DNA of 64,000 nt from JBKPNJ01 sp963695705 (GTDB taxonomy: Bacteria > Actinomycetota > Actinomycetes > Propionibacteriales > Nocardioidaceae): positions 62,001-126,000 of the forward strand of contig CAVOHB010000009.1 in the NCBI GenBank assembly GCA_963695705.1, read 5' to 3'. Shown piece by piece: positions 8,232-16,459 of the stretch. The notes below the pieces were generated by a model that saw only the letters and a program-made list of their open reading frames with translations, was not told the DNA's origin and made no database searches. Positions within the stretch are counted from its first letter, which is position 1, and every line of letters starts with the position of its first letter. The position numbers and the translations under genes are program-made.

Positions 8232-9458
8232 CTAGACTCCAAGCAGGTTGGGCGGCGTATGACGTGAGACCGGCGCCCTGAACGGCACGAGATTGTCGGT
8301 CTCCCTCCGGTCCCCCGCCTCGGCGTCATAACGAACGACCCTGTTCCGACCGAGGGACTTCGCCTTGTAGAGAGCGTGATCGGCCTTCGCGAGCAGGTCA
8401 TCAGGCGATGATCCGATCCCGGAAGCACAGCCAACACTCACGGTTACCTGGATCTGCCCGAGGCCCTTGATGTCCAATTTTGCCTGAGCGAACTCCTGCC
8501 TCACGCGATCCGCGACCTTCTCGGCTTCGGCAGTATCTGCCTGTACGAAGGCGACGAACTCCTCTCCACCGAGGCGGCCAATCACGCCCTTGGGAAAATG
8601 TCTGCAAAGCACCAGCGCGAAGGATTGCAACACACAGTCTCCTGAGCGGTGCCCGTACGTGTCGTTGATCTCCTTGAAGCGGTCGATATCGAAAAACAGA
8701 CAGCTCAGAGAGAGGGTCTTCGCACGTTCTGCCAGTGCCTCAGCGTCGGAAAACAAAGCGCGACGGTTTGGAAGGAGGGTTAGCGCGTCAGTCATCGCAG
8801 ATTGGCGCGCGTTGTATTCGAGGCGCTCTTTTGCCATGGACAGAAGCAGGATCGCGATCGTCGGGATATACAGAAGGACCAAAAGAGCCCATTCAGCCGA
8901 CCAGCCGGGAGTGAGGAAATTCGCCCAGAGGCCATGGTCCAGCAGAGGACCCAGTGCACCTCGCAACGCGCAAACCATACTCGCTGTAAAATAGACAGCT
9001 ACGGCTGCGTGTTGCGATATGAGATTGCAGGGAGCATGTCTTAAGAGCTCCCAGGCCGCAAGCCCAAGGTACAATGCTGCGATCAGAGCAATCAACACGG
9101 ACTGCATGTTGATGCTCGAATTGATATAGGGCCAAGTCGCCAGCCAGACGGCAGCCCCGGCAAGCGCAAGGGCCGGCTTCGAGGGACGGCCATTGAAGTC
9201 GCGACACCCGGAATATTTGCAGCCGACGCCGACAACGACCAATGCCTGACCGAGAACGATGGCTTCCTGGGATTGATGTGGCGCAAGCTTTTGGAGACCC
9301 AGGACGCCCACGCCCAAGGCTGATAGGAAAAACCCCGCACCCCACCAGCACAGGGCCGTGCTTGTGCGGTTCTGAAGCCATGCGAAGAGCAGGAGCCCAC
9401 CCATCAGCAGCGAGAGCAGGATCGAGACAGCACCTAAAGTGGCTGCATCCAGGTCCAT
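8232..9458 (-). CDS. Membrane-bound diguanylate cyclase (GGDEF)
   Basis: 408 residues. Roughly six to seven hydrophobic segments (about 8-28, 36-54, 66-80, 96-112, 120-138, 150-170, 187-207) form an N-terminal membrane sensor region without a recognised ligand-binding name. A short linker leads to a GGDEF domain (about 218-375) with the active-site motif GGEEF at 297-301 and the metal-binding F-D-I-D-R-F-K-x-I-N-D strand. It should make c-di-GMP. There is no RxxD five residues before GGEEF, so product inhibition through an I-site is not expected, unlike the GGDEF-EAL protein at 2122-4029. It is monocistronic and convergent with the HU-like gene. Confidence 0.92.
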   Translation of the reverse strand: MDLDAATLGAVSILLSLLMGGLLLFAWLQNRTSTALCWWGAGFFLSALGVGVLGLQKLAPHQSQEAIVLGQALVVVGVGCKYSGCRDFNGRPSKPALALAGAAVWLATWPYINSSINMQSVLIALIAALYLGLAAWELLRHAPCNLISQHAAVAVYFTASMVCALRGALGPLLDHGLWANFLTPGWSAEWALLVLLYIPTIAILLLSMAKERLEYNARQSAMTDALTLLPNRRALFSDAEALAERAKTLSLSCLFFDIDRFKEINDTYGHRSGDCVLQSFALVLCRHFPKGVIGRLGGEEFVAFVQADTAEAEKVADRVRQEFAQAKLDIKGLGQIQVTVSVGCASGIGSSPDDLLAKADHALYKAKSLGRNRVVRYDAEAGDRRETDNLVPFRAPVSRHTPPNLLGV

Positions 9459-10047
9459 GACAACTTCGACCCATCAATCGTGTACATGTGAATTAACTGA
9501 TCGTGAACAATGGCTTAGCGAATTGTCTGCATCCTCGACGTTCCTATCAGGACCACTGTGGGCCGCACCAAAACCAGATGTAACCCATTCAAGCTGTGCA
9601 AGCGCTTGGTGCCCACCCTGCTAGACCAGCATGATTAGCGTGCGAGCATCGTCTGCATGCGGGTGCACTGCAACAACTTAAGTTGATGTTGAGGGCGTCA
9701 ATCCATGTCATCGCTCGACCGCGCGGTTTCGCGCATCACGTAGGACAGGATGCCCAGCATCGCGATGCAAGGCGAGAAGTTTGGATGACGCGCAGGTGAA
9801 GCGATTGAAACGATCATCGAGAAGGTAAACTTACGCTCGAAACCCGATCGTGTGGTGGAAGCCTCCGAGATTTTCATAGAAGCGACCGTCGCTCTCAGGA
9901 ACCAGGAAGAGGGCCCGGCCGCCGCCGCCGCCTTCGAACAGGCCGCCCAGGCCGCCCTCGCGCAACGCACCGCTCTCGTCGCCTAGCAGGCCGAGCAGGC
10001 CATCCAATCCAAGCAGTGAGGTTGTTTGGTTCGCGCGAGGAGGGATG
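9459..10047. other. Intergenic stretch, possible gene remnant
   Basis: About 590 bases. On the plus strand, codons from about 9792 to the TAG near 9986 read as a plausible helical C-terminus (A-I-E-T-I-I-E-K-V, later an alanine-rich A-A-F-E-Q-A-A-Q-A-A-L-A-Q), but there is no start codon or ribosome binding site. It may be a decayed gene end. Nothing else recognised. Confidence 0.3.
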
Positions 10048-10143
10048 TCAGCCCATCGCGAGGACGAAGAGGGCGAACAGCCCGGCTCCCACGGCTATCG
10101 CGAGGGTGATCTCGGTGGCGTCTTTGAGGCCCTGCACCAGCAT
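10048..10143 (-). CDS. 31-residue single-pass membrane protein
   Basis: A tiny open frame: a polar MLVQGLKDATE start, then one membrane segment (ITLAIAVGAGLFALFVLAMG) running to the stop. GGGAG lies seven bases before the ATG. Both the leader and the membrane segment resemble those at 4462-4728 (G-x-G-L-x-A-L-x-x-L-A-x-G). Small single-pass proteins often modulate membrane complexes, but no partner is visible. Reality rests on the ribosome binding site and the similarity to the second copy. Confidence 0.5.
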   Translation of the reverse strand: MLVQGLKDATEITLAIAVGAGLFALFVLAMG

Positions 10144-10467
10144 GGCGGTGCTCCCTGTCGACTCCGGATGAGTCGGCGGAGAGCCTGGGCCACGAGCAGG
10201 ACTGGCGCATCAACCTGGATTACACCTGAGAACAGGGCGCACCAGCCTCGAACAGCCGCGGTCTTGACCCGCCACGACGAGTCGGGTCGACTTTCAAGCG
10301 ATGACTTGCACGACGACCAGCCTCGTGCGGTCTCTCGAGGCGGGATGCATTTTACCCTCATGGGGGCGCCAGCTATGGGATGCGCGCGACGGAGCGGCCT
10401 CGTCCAAACGGCTCCGTCGCGTAGGTACATTCACTCCGCTGCGGAGCGCCCATGCCGATGCTCGAGG
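10144..10467. other. Intergenic stretch with inverted repeats
   Basis: About 320 bases without a gene. It holds GACCCG/CGGGTC (10266-10271 and 10283-10288), the strong hairpin at 10386-10420 and a 13-base palindrome CTCCGCTGCGGAG at 10434-10446. Confidence 0.4.
10386..10420 (-). terminator. Strong stem-loop downstream of tandem paralogs
   Basis: Perfect 10-bp arms GCGACGGAGC (10386-10395) and GCTCCGTCGC (10411-10420) enclose a 15-base loop, about 48 bases past the last stop of the minus-strand pair. Likely the operon terminator, although no T-tract follows. Confidence 0.5.
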
Positions 10468-10887
10468 CTAGTGCAAGGTGCCTCTGGGTTTGAACTGGAA
10501 CTTGACGGAAGGGCTTCCATCCTCCGACGACACCGATGGCCCTGATGACAACAGGGCCGCGATCTCCGGAGATGTAACGACCTCAACACACCTGGGCTTG
10601 TGCGACGCGCGCTCGATCCACTCGTTGGCGACGCGACGCTCGGTGATCCACCTCTTGTTGGACGCAATGCTCTCCCGGTTCCGTTTGGAGGCGAGCCGCA
10701 TCGCCTCATCCACCATGGCTTCGCTGATGTCGGGATCGATTTTGGCGACGGATTGCACGGCCTCGGCGAGCCACCCCTCGTCGCGAGCATGACCGGACCA
10801 GAAGCAGATCTCATCGACGAGTTCGTTCAACAGCCATTCTTGGTATCTGTGGAAGGCCTTGGTCCTCGGGTTGGTCGGTCTCTTCAC
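10468..10887 (-). CDS. Tandem paralog B, hypothetical protein
   Basis: 139 residues from a GTG start. It aligns from its first residues with the upstream gene: R-T-K-A-F-x-x-Y-Q-E-W-L-L-N-E-L-V-D-E-I here against R-I-K-A-L-x-x-D-R-K-W-L-V-K-K-L-E-E-E-I there, then (R)D-(E/D)-G-W-L-(A/G) and V-A-K-(I/T)-D-P-(D/E)-I. GTG 10887 overlaps the previous stop as GTGA, a typical translational coupling, and the paralog alignment begins exactly there. That is better than ATG 10914, whose ribosome binding site would touch it. There are no membrane segments and the family is not recognised. The C-terminus differs from that of the paralog. Confidence 0.6.
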   Translation of the reverse strand: MKRPTNPRTKAFHRYQEWLLNELVDEICFWSGHARDEGWLAEAVQSVAKIDPDISEAMVDEAMRLASKRNRESIASNKRWITERRVANEWIERASHKPRCVEVVTSPEIAALLSSGPSVSSEDGSPSVKFQFKPRGTLH

Positions 10888-11306
10888 GGCGTATTCGCCT
10901 GGCCGGACTTCCATCCTTCCGGCTTTGCCCGAGGGTGGTGGATCTCGGCGCGTCCCTTCGGCGGTGCCATGACCTCGAGATGACCGGGCTCGTGCAGCGA
11001 GCGCTCGATCCGCTTGTTGGTCTTGCGGAAGGAGGCGCACAACGCCCTGCTCATACCCTTGCTGCGAAGAACCTTCCCGTGCCGCCCGAGGACACTCCGC
11101 ATGGCCTTCCGCACCATGTCATCGGTGATCTCAGGGTTATCCGTGATCTCGGGATCGGTCTTCGCCACGGCATGCACGGTCGCTCCGAGCCACCCGTCGT
11201 CGCGAACGTAGCCGGCCCTGAGCTCGATCTCCTCCTCGAGCTTCTTCACGAGCCACTTCCGGTCCTCTTGGAGGGCTTTGATCCTCAGGCTGGCGGGTTT
11301 CGGCAT
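10884..11306 (-). CDS. Tandem paralog A, hypothetical protein
   Basis: 140 residues, charged and helical, with ATG at 11306 preceded by GGGAG. The middle contains a short internal repeat (D-P-E-I-T-D then N-P-E-I-T-D-D-M) absent from the neighbour, where a single D-P-D-I-S-E-A-M stands. Together with the coupled gene at 10468-10887 it looks like a tandem duplication that has since diverged. No domain, signal or membrane segment is recognisable. Hetero-oligomer formation is possible, but only inferred from coupling. Confidence 0.62.
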   Translation of the reverse strand: MPKPASLRIKALQEDRKWLVKKLEEEIELRAGYVRDDGWLGATVHAVAKTDPEITDNPEITDDMVRKAMRSVLGRHGKVLRSKGMSRALCASFRKTNKRIERSLHEPGHLEVMAPPKGRAEIHHPRAKPEGWKSGQANTP

Positions 11307-11744
11307 GCTGAACTCCCTGCCGCCGAGATGAGTCGGCCTAACAACCTCTGCTCAGCGCGGCACTATTGCATCAACCCAGGATACAGTCTGGATGTCTCCA
11401 TTCACGACGAGCGGGACAGGCTCGGCATTCCCCGTCTTCCCAGGAAGGGAGTCGTGAACTTTCGGTGACGGATGCGTCTGAGCCCCGCGCAATCCCCATA
11501 TCGGGGCTTTCTTGCACCTTGAGGTCGCCGGCGAGCGGGACGGGATCGCGTTCAGGCGGTCTCATAAAAACTACGTAATAATTAAGCGGAAAATACCTAA
11601 GCCGCGATGCGGGAAATACGTATTCTAATGGGCAGAGGCAACGGGTAATACATTGCCCGTCGCAGAGCAGCACAGTTCATCCCAAAGCAACCAGCTGCTA
11701 ACATCTTCACAATACGATCGAATTGTCATTCGAGGAGCATTCCA
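11307..11744. other. AT-rich regulatory region upstream of the GH5-RTX gene
   Basis: About 440 bases with no gene. The last ~180 are much richer in A and T than the surroundings and contain a perfect palindrome AATACGTATT (11614-11623), a TACGTA core (11572-11577) and a dyad at 11641-11660. It probably holds the promoter and operators of the gene starting at 11745. Confidence 0.45.
11641..11660. promoter_or_regulatory. Operator-like dyad upstream of GH5-RTX
   Basis: ACGGGTAATACATTGCCCGT is a near-perfect inverted repeat (nine-base arms with one T/G mismatch) about 85 bases before the start codon. The size suits a dimeric repressor or activator; the regulator is unknown. Confidence 0.35.
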
Positions 11745-13513
11745 ATGCTTGGCGTGAACATATCTGGCGGCGAATACAAGGAGTCCGGTCTGGCTTACGG
11801 CCGGGACTACATCTTCCCCTCGAACGCCGAGATCGATTATTATGCCGGCAAGGGCATGGACGTCATCCGCGTCCCCTTCCAGTGGGAGCGGATGCAGAAG
11901 GTCGAGAACGGCGCCCTCAACGGCGAGGAAGTCGCCCGCCTCAAGGCGGTCGTGGCCTACGCCAACACCAAGGGCCTCACGGTCATCCTCGACGCCCACG
12001 ATTACGGCACCCGCACCATCGCCGGCACCTCCTACAAGCTGGGCGTCGATGAAAAGGCCCCGGCCTCGCTCCTCGCCGATTTCTGGGGCCGGATGGCTAC
12101 CGAGTTCAAGGGCTCGGACGTGTTCTACGGCATCATGAACGAGCCGCATTACCAGAGTGCCGCCCAGTGGGCGCCGGTGGCCAACGCCGCCATCCAGGCG
12201 ATCCGCGAGGCCGGAGCCTCCGAGAAGATCCTGGTGCCGGGCACCAACTGGACCGGCGCCCACAACTGGGTCTCGGGCCAGAACGACACCGAGATCGGCG
12301 CCAAGGTCGTCGATCCCCGGCAACAACTTCGCCTTCGAGGTGCACCAGTACCTCGACAGCGACTCCTCGGGCACCCATGCGAGCGTGGTGTCCGAGACCA
12401 TCGGGGTGTAGCGTCTCACCGCGATCACTGAATGGGCCAAGGCCACGGGCAACCAGCTGTTCCTGGGCGAGTTCGGGGTGGCCTCGGATGCCACGTCCCT
12501 CAAGGCGATGGACAACATGCTCCAGTACATGGACGAGCATGCCGACACCTGGCTGGGGGGCACCTACTGGGCCGGGGGTGCGTGGTGGGGCAACTACATG
12601 TACTCGATCGAGCCCACCGATCTGAAGACCAAGGGCGTCAACGCCACCGACAAGGCGCAGATGGACATCCTCGAGAAATACGACATCGACCCCAGCACCA
12701 TGCCGATCCCCACGCCAACCCCGACCCCGACACCCACTCCGACGCCCAGCCCGGATCGACCATCAACGGGTCGAGCAAGGCCGAGGTTCTCACCGGCACC
12801 GCCGGCGACGACGTCATCAACGGCCTCGGCGGCAGCGATACCCTGGACGGAAAGGGCGGAGCCGACAGGATGACCGGCGGCACCGGCAACGACACCTACA
12901 TCGTCGACAACATCGGCGACGTGGTCGTCGAGACGCCCGGCGACAAGGCCGACACCGTTCTGGCCAGTGTCTCCTACACCATGTCGGCCTCCATCGAGCA
13001 GATGACCCTCACGGGCACCGCAGCCATCAACGGCACCGGCAACACCCTGGCCAACACCATCACCGGCAATGCCGGCGCCAACAAGATCGACGGAGCTTCC
13101 GGCAACGACATCCTGTCGGGGGGCGATGGCAACGACTCCTGTCGGGGGGCACGGGCAACGACATCCTGTCTGGGGTCACAGGTAACGACATCCTGACGGG
13201 CGGCGAGGGCAACGACACCTTCTCCTTCAGCACGGCGAGCGCTGCGAAGGGCGATATCATCCTGGACTTCACCCACGGGAGCGACCGGATCGACCTGTCC
13301 GGGATCGACGCCATTGCGGGCAGTGTCATGAACGATGAGTTCAGTTTCGTCGGCACCGAGGCGTTGACCGAGGCGGGGCAAATTCACGCCACGCAGGACG
13401 TCGCCAAGGATGTGACCTACGTGGAAGGCAACCTCGACGCCGACCCTGAGGCGGACTTCCTCATCGAGATCAAGGGTCTCCATACCTTCGCAGCATCCGA
13501 CGCCATCCTCTGA
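11745..13513 (+). pseudogene. GH5 glycosidase (cellulase-like) with RTX repeats, broken frame
   Basis: Reads as one ~589-residue secreted enzyme if four lesions are ignored. The GH5 catalytic domain spans about 1-310, with acid/base Glu in I-M-N-E-P (E133) and nucleophile Glu in L-F-L-G-E-F-G near 12468. A P-T-P-T-P-T linker leads to calcium-binding RTX nonapeptides (GGSDTLDGKGGAD, GGTGND, GGDGND, GGEGND) and a serralysin-type C-terminal domain. There is no N-terminal signal, as expected for type I secretion. Lesions: an extra C in a C run (~12317), TAG at 12409-12411, a lost C (~12755), and a lost A in a GAC-ATC repeat (~13137). The three indels look like sequencing errors; the TAG is a substitution and could be real. 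GAGGAG precedes the start. Confidence 0.85.
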
Positions 13514-13744
13514 TCCATCACCACCAAGAAGCAGCCTTCAAGTTCCTGACGTCCAGGATCTGCCCCACGCGATCGGCAACGACCTGACCTGAAAGGAGCA
13601 ACTGCCAGGCGAACGATGGAGATCGAAAGGGAGAACGCAGCTCTCCGCCAGAGCATCGGAAAGCCAACCGGATGCGCAATACGCTCCGGGATCGCATGAA
13701 TGACCGCCCTCCAACAACCCAGCCCTGTGAAAGAACCCACCACC

Positions 13745-13939
13745 ATGAAGACCCTCATCCAGATCGTCGCCCGCCTCACTGTCATCGCTTCCATCGTTGG
13801 CGCCCCTGCGCTTCTCGTGTCGCCGGCCTCGGCAGGCTTCAACTGCACGAAGATCGGCACGTTCACCAACTTCAACGACTATGGCAGCGGGCAGAGCGTC
13901 GTCTGCTCGCAGATCGGCGACGTCCTGAGCTGCACCTGA
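13745..13939 (+). CDS. Small secreted protein, hypothetical
   Basis: 64 residues. A clear signal peptide (MKTLIQIVARLTVIASIVGA, then P-A-S-A-G) leaves a mature peptide of about 33 residues with three cysteines (F-N-C-T-K, V-V-C-S-Q, L-S-C-T). No strong ribosome binding site is seen before ATG 13745. The stop overlaps the next start as TGATG-like coupling. Function unknown; cysteine spacing suggests an exported, disulphide-bonded peptide. Confidence 0.5.
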   Translation: MKTLIQIVARLTVIASIVGAPALLVSPASAGFNCTKIGTFTNFNDYGSGQSVVCSQIGDVLSCT

Positions 13940-14223
13940 TGGACACGACGATGAAGGCGGCGCGCGCAGCAGGCAAGATGCATGGGATCGAGGTGGCCGA
14001 ACTGTGTGCCTCCCAGATCTCAGCGGGCGAGGACTCCGATACCGACGCAGCCTATGCCGCTCTCCTGGCGCGCTACATCGGCAGCGCTGCCCGGGACCTT
14101 AAAAGCTGGGGTATGCCCGACCCTCTGGTCCAGATCTGGATGAACGCCGCGGCCCAGGCCGGCGTGGCGCGCCTCCAGGAGTTCTCTCACTTCCTCACCC
14201 AGCCAAAGGCGACCGAGCATTGA
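13939..14223 (+). CDS. Small helical hypothetical protein
   Basis: 94 residues, strongly helical and without membrane segments (M-K-A-A-R-A-A-G-K-M-H-G-I-E-V-A-E-L-C-A start; A-A-R-D-L-K-S-W-G-M-P-D-P-L in the middle). Its ATG overlaps the previous stop, and a second ATG four codons later is possible. The composition is protein-like, but I do not recognise a family. Translational coupling to the secreted peptide upstream is the only context. Confidence 0.45.
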   Translation: MDTTMKAARAAGKMHGIEVAELCASQISAGEDSDTDAAYAALLARYIGSAARDLKSWGMPDPLVQIWMNAAAQAGVARLQEFSHFLTQPKATEH

Positions 14224-14250
14224 GGAGCCCGTGCTCAGCAGATGACGCGG

Positions 14251-14493
14251 TCAGTGAGGGTGAAAAGCCCGGCTCCCAGCGACGCAGGAAACTGTTTCAA
14301 CGATGACCGCCCGGAGGCCATTCGACGCTATGAGTTCGCGCAGGGCGGCGAGGTCGGGGGAGGGAATCACGAAGTCGGCCCCGATGCGGCCTTCGTAGTA
14401 GAAGCTGTTCATCTCCCGGCGCAGGTACTCACGAGTTGATCCACGCTGCTGTACCGAATGGCACGCTGTGATCACCCGATCTTCGGCATCCAT
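14251..14493 (-). CDS. Possible small hypothetical protein overlapping its neighbour
   Basis: 80 residues; the middle (M-N-S-F-Y-Y-E-G-R-I-G-A-D-F-V-I-P-S-P-D-L-A-A-L-R-E-L-I) looks like a genuine protein. It overlaps the end of the gene at 14429-14917 by about 65 bases in another frame. Either it is a coupled downstream gene or the two were one gene before a frameshift. No family is recognised. Confidence 0.35.
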   Translation of the reverse strand: MDAEDRVITACHSVQQRGSTREYLRREMNSFYYEGRIGADFVIPSPDLAALRELIASNGLRAVIVETVSCVAGSRAFHPH

Positions 14494-14917
14494 GTAGCTC
14501 CAGTGCGAGGGCCTGCCGATCCTCCTCCGGTGTCGCGGCGAACTCCCGCAGGATCGCCTCTGCGGTCAACCTGACCCGCTCGGCCCATTCCTCTGCCATC
14601 TTTGCGACTCGCAGAGGGTTCTCTTCCCGCCATGCCCGGGCGGTCTCGAGGTACGGATCCCTGAACGAGTATTGTGTCACCCGGCGCCGCCTGCGGCCGG
14701 CCTCCGAGCGCTCGGCCTCGCTGAGGTTCTTCGGTCGTCCGACCGTGCGATCAGCCCCGGCTGCGATCTTGGCCTGTCGATCGTCCGCCCGCCTCACCCG
14801 TTGTTTGTCCCTGAGAATCACTCGGTTTCGTTCCCGATGGGCGGCATGGCGCTCTGCTTCAGTCCCGTGCTGACGGGGCCTTCCTTTGCCTTGCTTGTTT
14901 TTCTCGATGATGGTCAT
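14429..14917 (-). CDS. Basic hypothetical protein with AT-hook-like motifs
   Basis: 162 residues, very basic in the first half. Two G-R-P-(R/K) motifs (KGRPRQHGTEAER near 11 and VGRPKNLSEAER near 60) resemble AT-hook or minor-groove contacts, followed by an arginine tract. The second half is acidic and helical (W-A-E-R-V-R-L-T-A-E-A-I-L-R-E-F). DNA binding is a guess from composition only. The start at 14917 has no clear ribosome binding site. Confidence 0.42.
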   Translation of the reverse strand: MTIIEKNKQGKGRPRQHGTEAERHAAHRERNRVILRDKQRVRRADDRQAKIAAGADRTVGRPKNLSEAERSEAGRRRRRVTQYSFRDPYLETARAWREENPLRVAKMAEEWAERVRLTAEAILREFAATPEEDRQALALELHGCRRSGDHSVPFGTAAWINS

Positions 14918-15696
14918 GGCGCTACACTCATTTCCGGTTGATGCGGCTCGGAAGCTTGTTGATCTCGACTACGGCTCGTAGCTGCTGGATCAAAGGGCCG
15001 GATGAGCACAGCCCTGAAACCATTTCCTGATTGCGTGTCCCAACAGGGGCCCGATTCGATGTGGTGGGTGGACGGGATCCCAACTTCCCACGTGCCGCCC
15101 TGCTGCAGCCGACTCTCTGGCCAGGCCTCGACCGCTGGCTAGGCGAGTGGAATGCTTCGGCGGTAACAGTCAGGTCAGCTGCGAGACTTGCAGTCACTGT
15201 TGCAAGGAAAGAGCGGGACGACGCCAAGTACCGCGGTAGACCTGAAACAAGACCCTTCGGCTAAGGGTAAGCGCGAGATTAAGGACTGCGAGATCCCTAA
15301 AGAAATGGCCCGCTCCACACAGTAGGTCTGGAGCGGATCACCCTCAGGACGGCATTGGCGAACAGGCCGTTCGATATCCAATGCAGCCAAATCCGTTTAG
15401 TTGCTCATAAATTGTGTATTGCCGTGATATTTTCTATCTATGGTTTATGTGACCGATTGATCGGTCTCATGGCACAGGCCCCTGACCGCCGGTCCCAGCA
15501 CGGTCAGTAAAGGCCTCCGCCAAATGAGCGGTTTTCCCTGTCTTTCCCATCAGCTCACCCGTGGCCTGAGCCGACCCATCCCACTCAACGCGCACCCGGA
15601 GCATGTCCAAGAGCGGACCCCCACACGGCCAAGCTTATGGATCGGGCTGACCCACGCCCGACATTCCCTTGGTGAGCGGCCCGCGAGTTATTCGTC
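14918..15696. other. Long stretch without a supported gene
   Basis: Nearly 780 bases. Open frames on both strands are short and unlike proteins. The only structured element I see is the dyad at 15451-15466, just after a more AT-rich patch. Confidence 0.4.
15451..15466. promoter_or_regulatory. TetR-operator-like palindrome
   Basis: GACCGATTGATCGGTC has perfect 7-base arms around a 2-base centre. This is the size and style of TetR-family operators. No TetR gene or obvious target is adjacent. Confidence 0.35.
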
Positions 15697-16459
15697 CTAC
15701 CGCAGGTAGTGAATGTGGGGGCGTGCGTGATAGAGCGACATCTCAATCCGAGCCTCAATGCTGAAGACGTCCCTCAGCAGCGCTTGCGTCAGTACGGTCT
15801 CAGGAATACCGCCAGCCACGATCTTTCCTTGCTGTAGAACGATCAATTCATCGCAGAACATCGCTGCGTGGTTCAGGTCATGGATGGCGATGATGCTGGT
15901 AATGGGAAGTTCGCAGACAAGTCGCAGAAGTCCGATCTGGTGCTGGATGTCGAGATGATTGGTCGGCTCGTCGAGGATCAACTCCCTGGGTGACTGAGCC
16001 AGCGCCCTCGCCAGATGGGCACGCTGCCGTTCTCCACCTGACAGGCTCTGCCAAGGATCGCCGCGTTTCTCGACCATGTCGACGCGCTCAAGCGCCTCCT
16101 GGATGGCCGTGCTCGTCGGCTGCCGTCCAGCCGGAAAACATCGAGCGGTGCGGAAAGCGGCCGAGCTTGACCACATCGATCACCCGAAGATTGGCGTTGG
16201 TCGTGGCATGCTGCTCCACGAAGGCGACGCGCTGGGCAACCTCCCTGCGGGCAATCGTCCTGATTTCCCTCTGGTCGAGCGTGATACGGCCCGAATGCGG
16301 GCGTTTCAGCCCGGCGAGGAGACGCAGAAGGGAGGTCTTGCCTGACCCGTTCGGGCCGAGCACGCCAAGCATCCTTCTCGGCTGCGCTTCGAAGGAAACG
16401 CCGTCGATCACCGTCTTCCGGCCGATCCTCCAGACCAGATTGTCCGCCTTGATACTCAT
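15697..16459 (-). pseudogene. Iron-complex ABC transporter ATPase (FecE-like), one frameshift
   Basis: Across one frameshift this is a normal ~253-residue importer ATPase for siderophore, haem or cobalamin uptake. Walker A GPNGSGKTSLL, Q-loop region, signature LSGGERQRAHLARAL, Walker B LILDEPTNHLD and the switch histidine AIHDLNHA are all present. The frame changes near 16110, where one extra G (CACGGCC) separates ...S-G-W-T-A-A-D-E-H from A-I-Q-E-A-L-E-R-V-D-M. The first ATG (16459) overlaps the permease stop as ATGA. A sequencing indel is the simplest explanation, since all motifs are conserved. Third gene of the fecBDE-like operon. Confidence 0.88.

Noticed and set aside
9698..9970. A 90-residue minus-strand gene
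   Set aside because: There is no ribosome binding site, and the opposite strand reads more like a protein remnant.
12735..13200. Tandem DNA repeats forming a satellite or CRISPR-like array
   Set aside because: The repeating GGCAACGAC units encode RTX calcium-binding nonapeptides of the GH5 protein.
15031..15264. A 77-residue plus-strand gene
   Set aside because: No ribosome binding site, no family resemblance, and it competes with an equally poor frame on the other strand.
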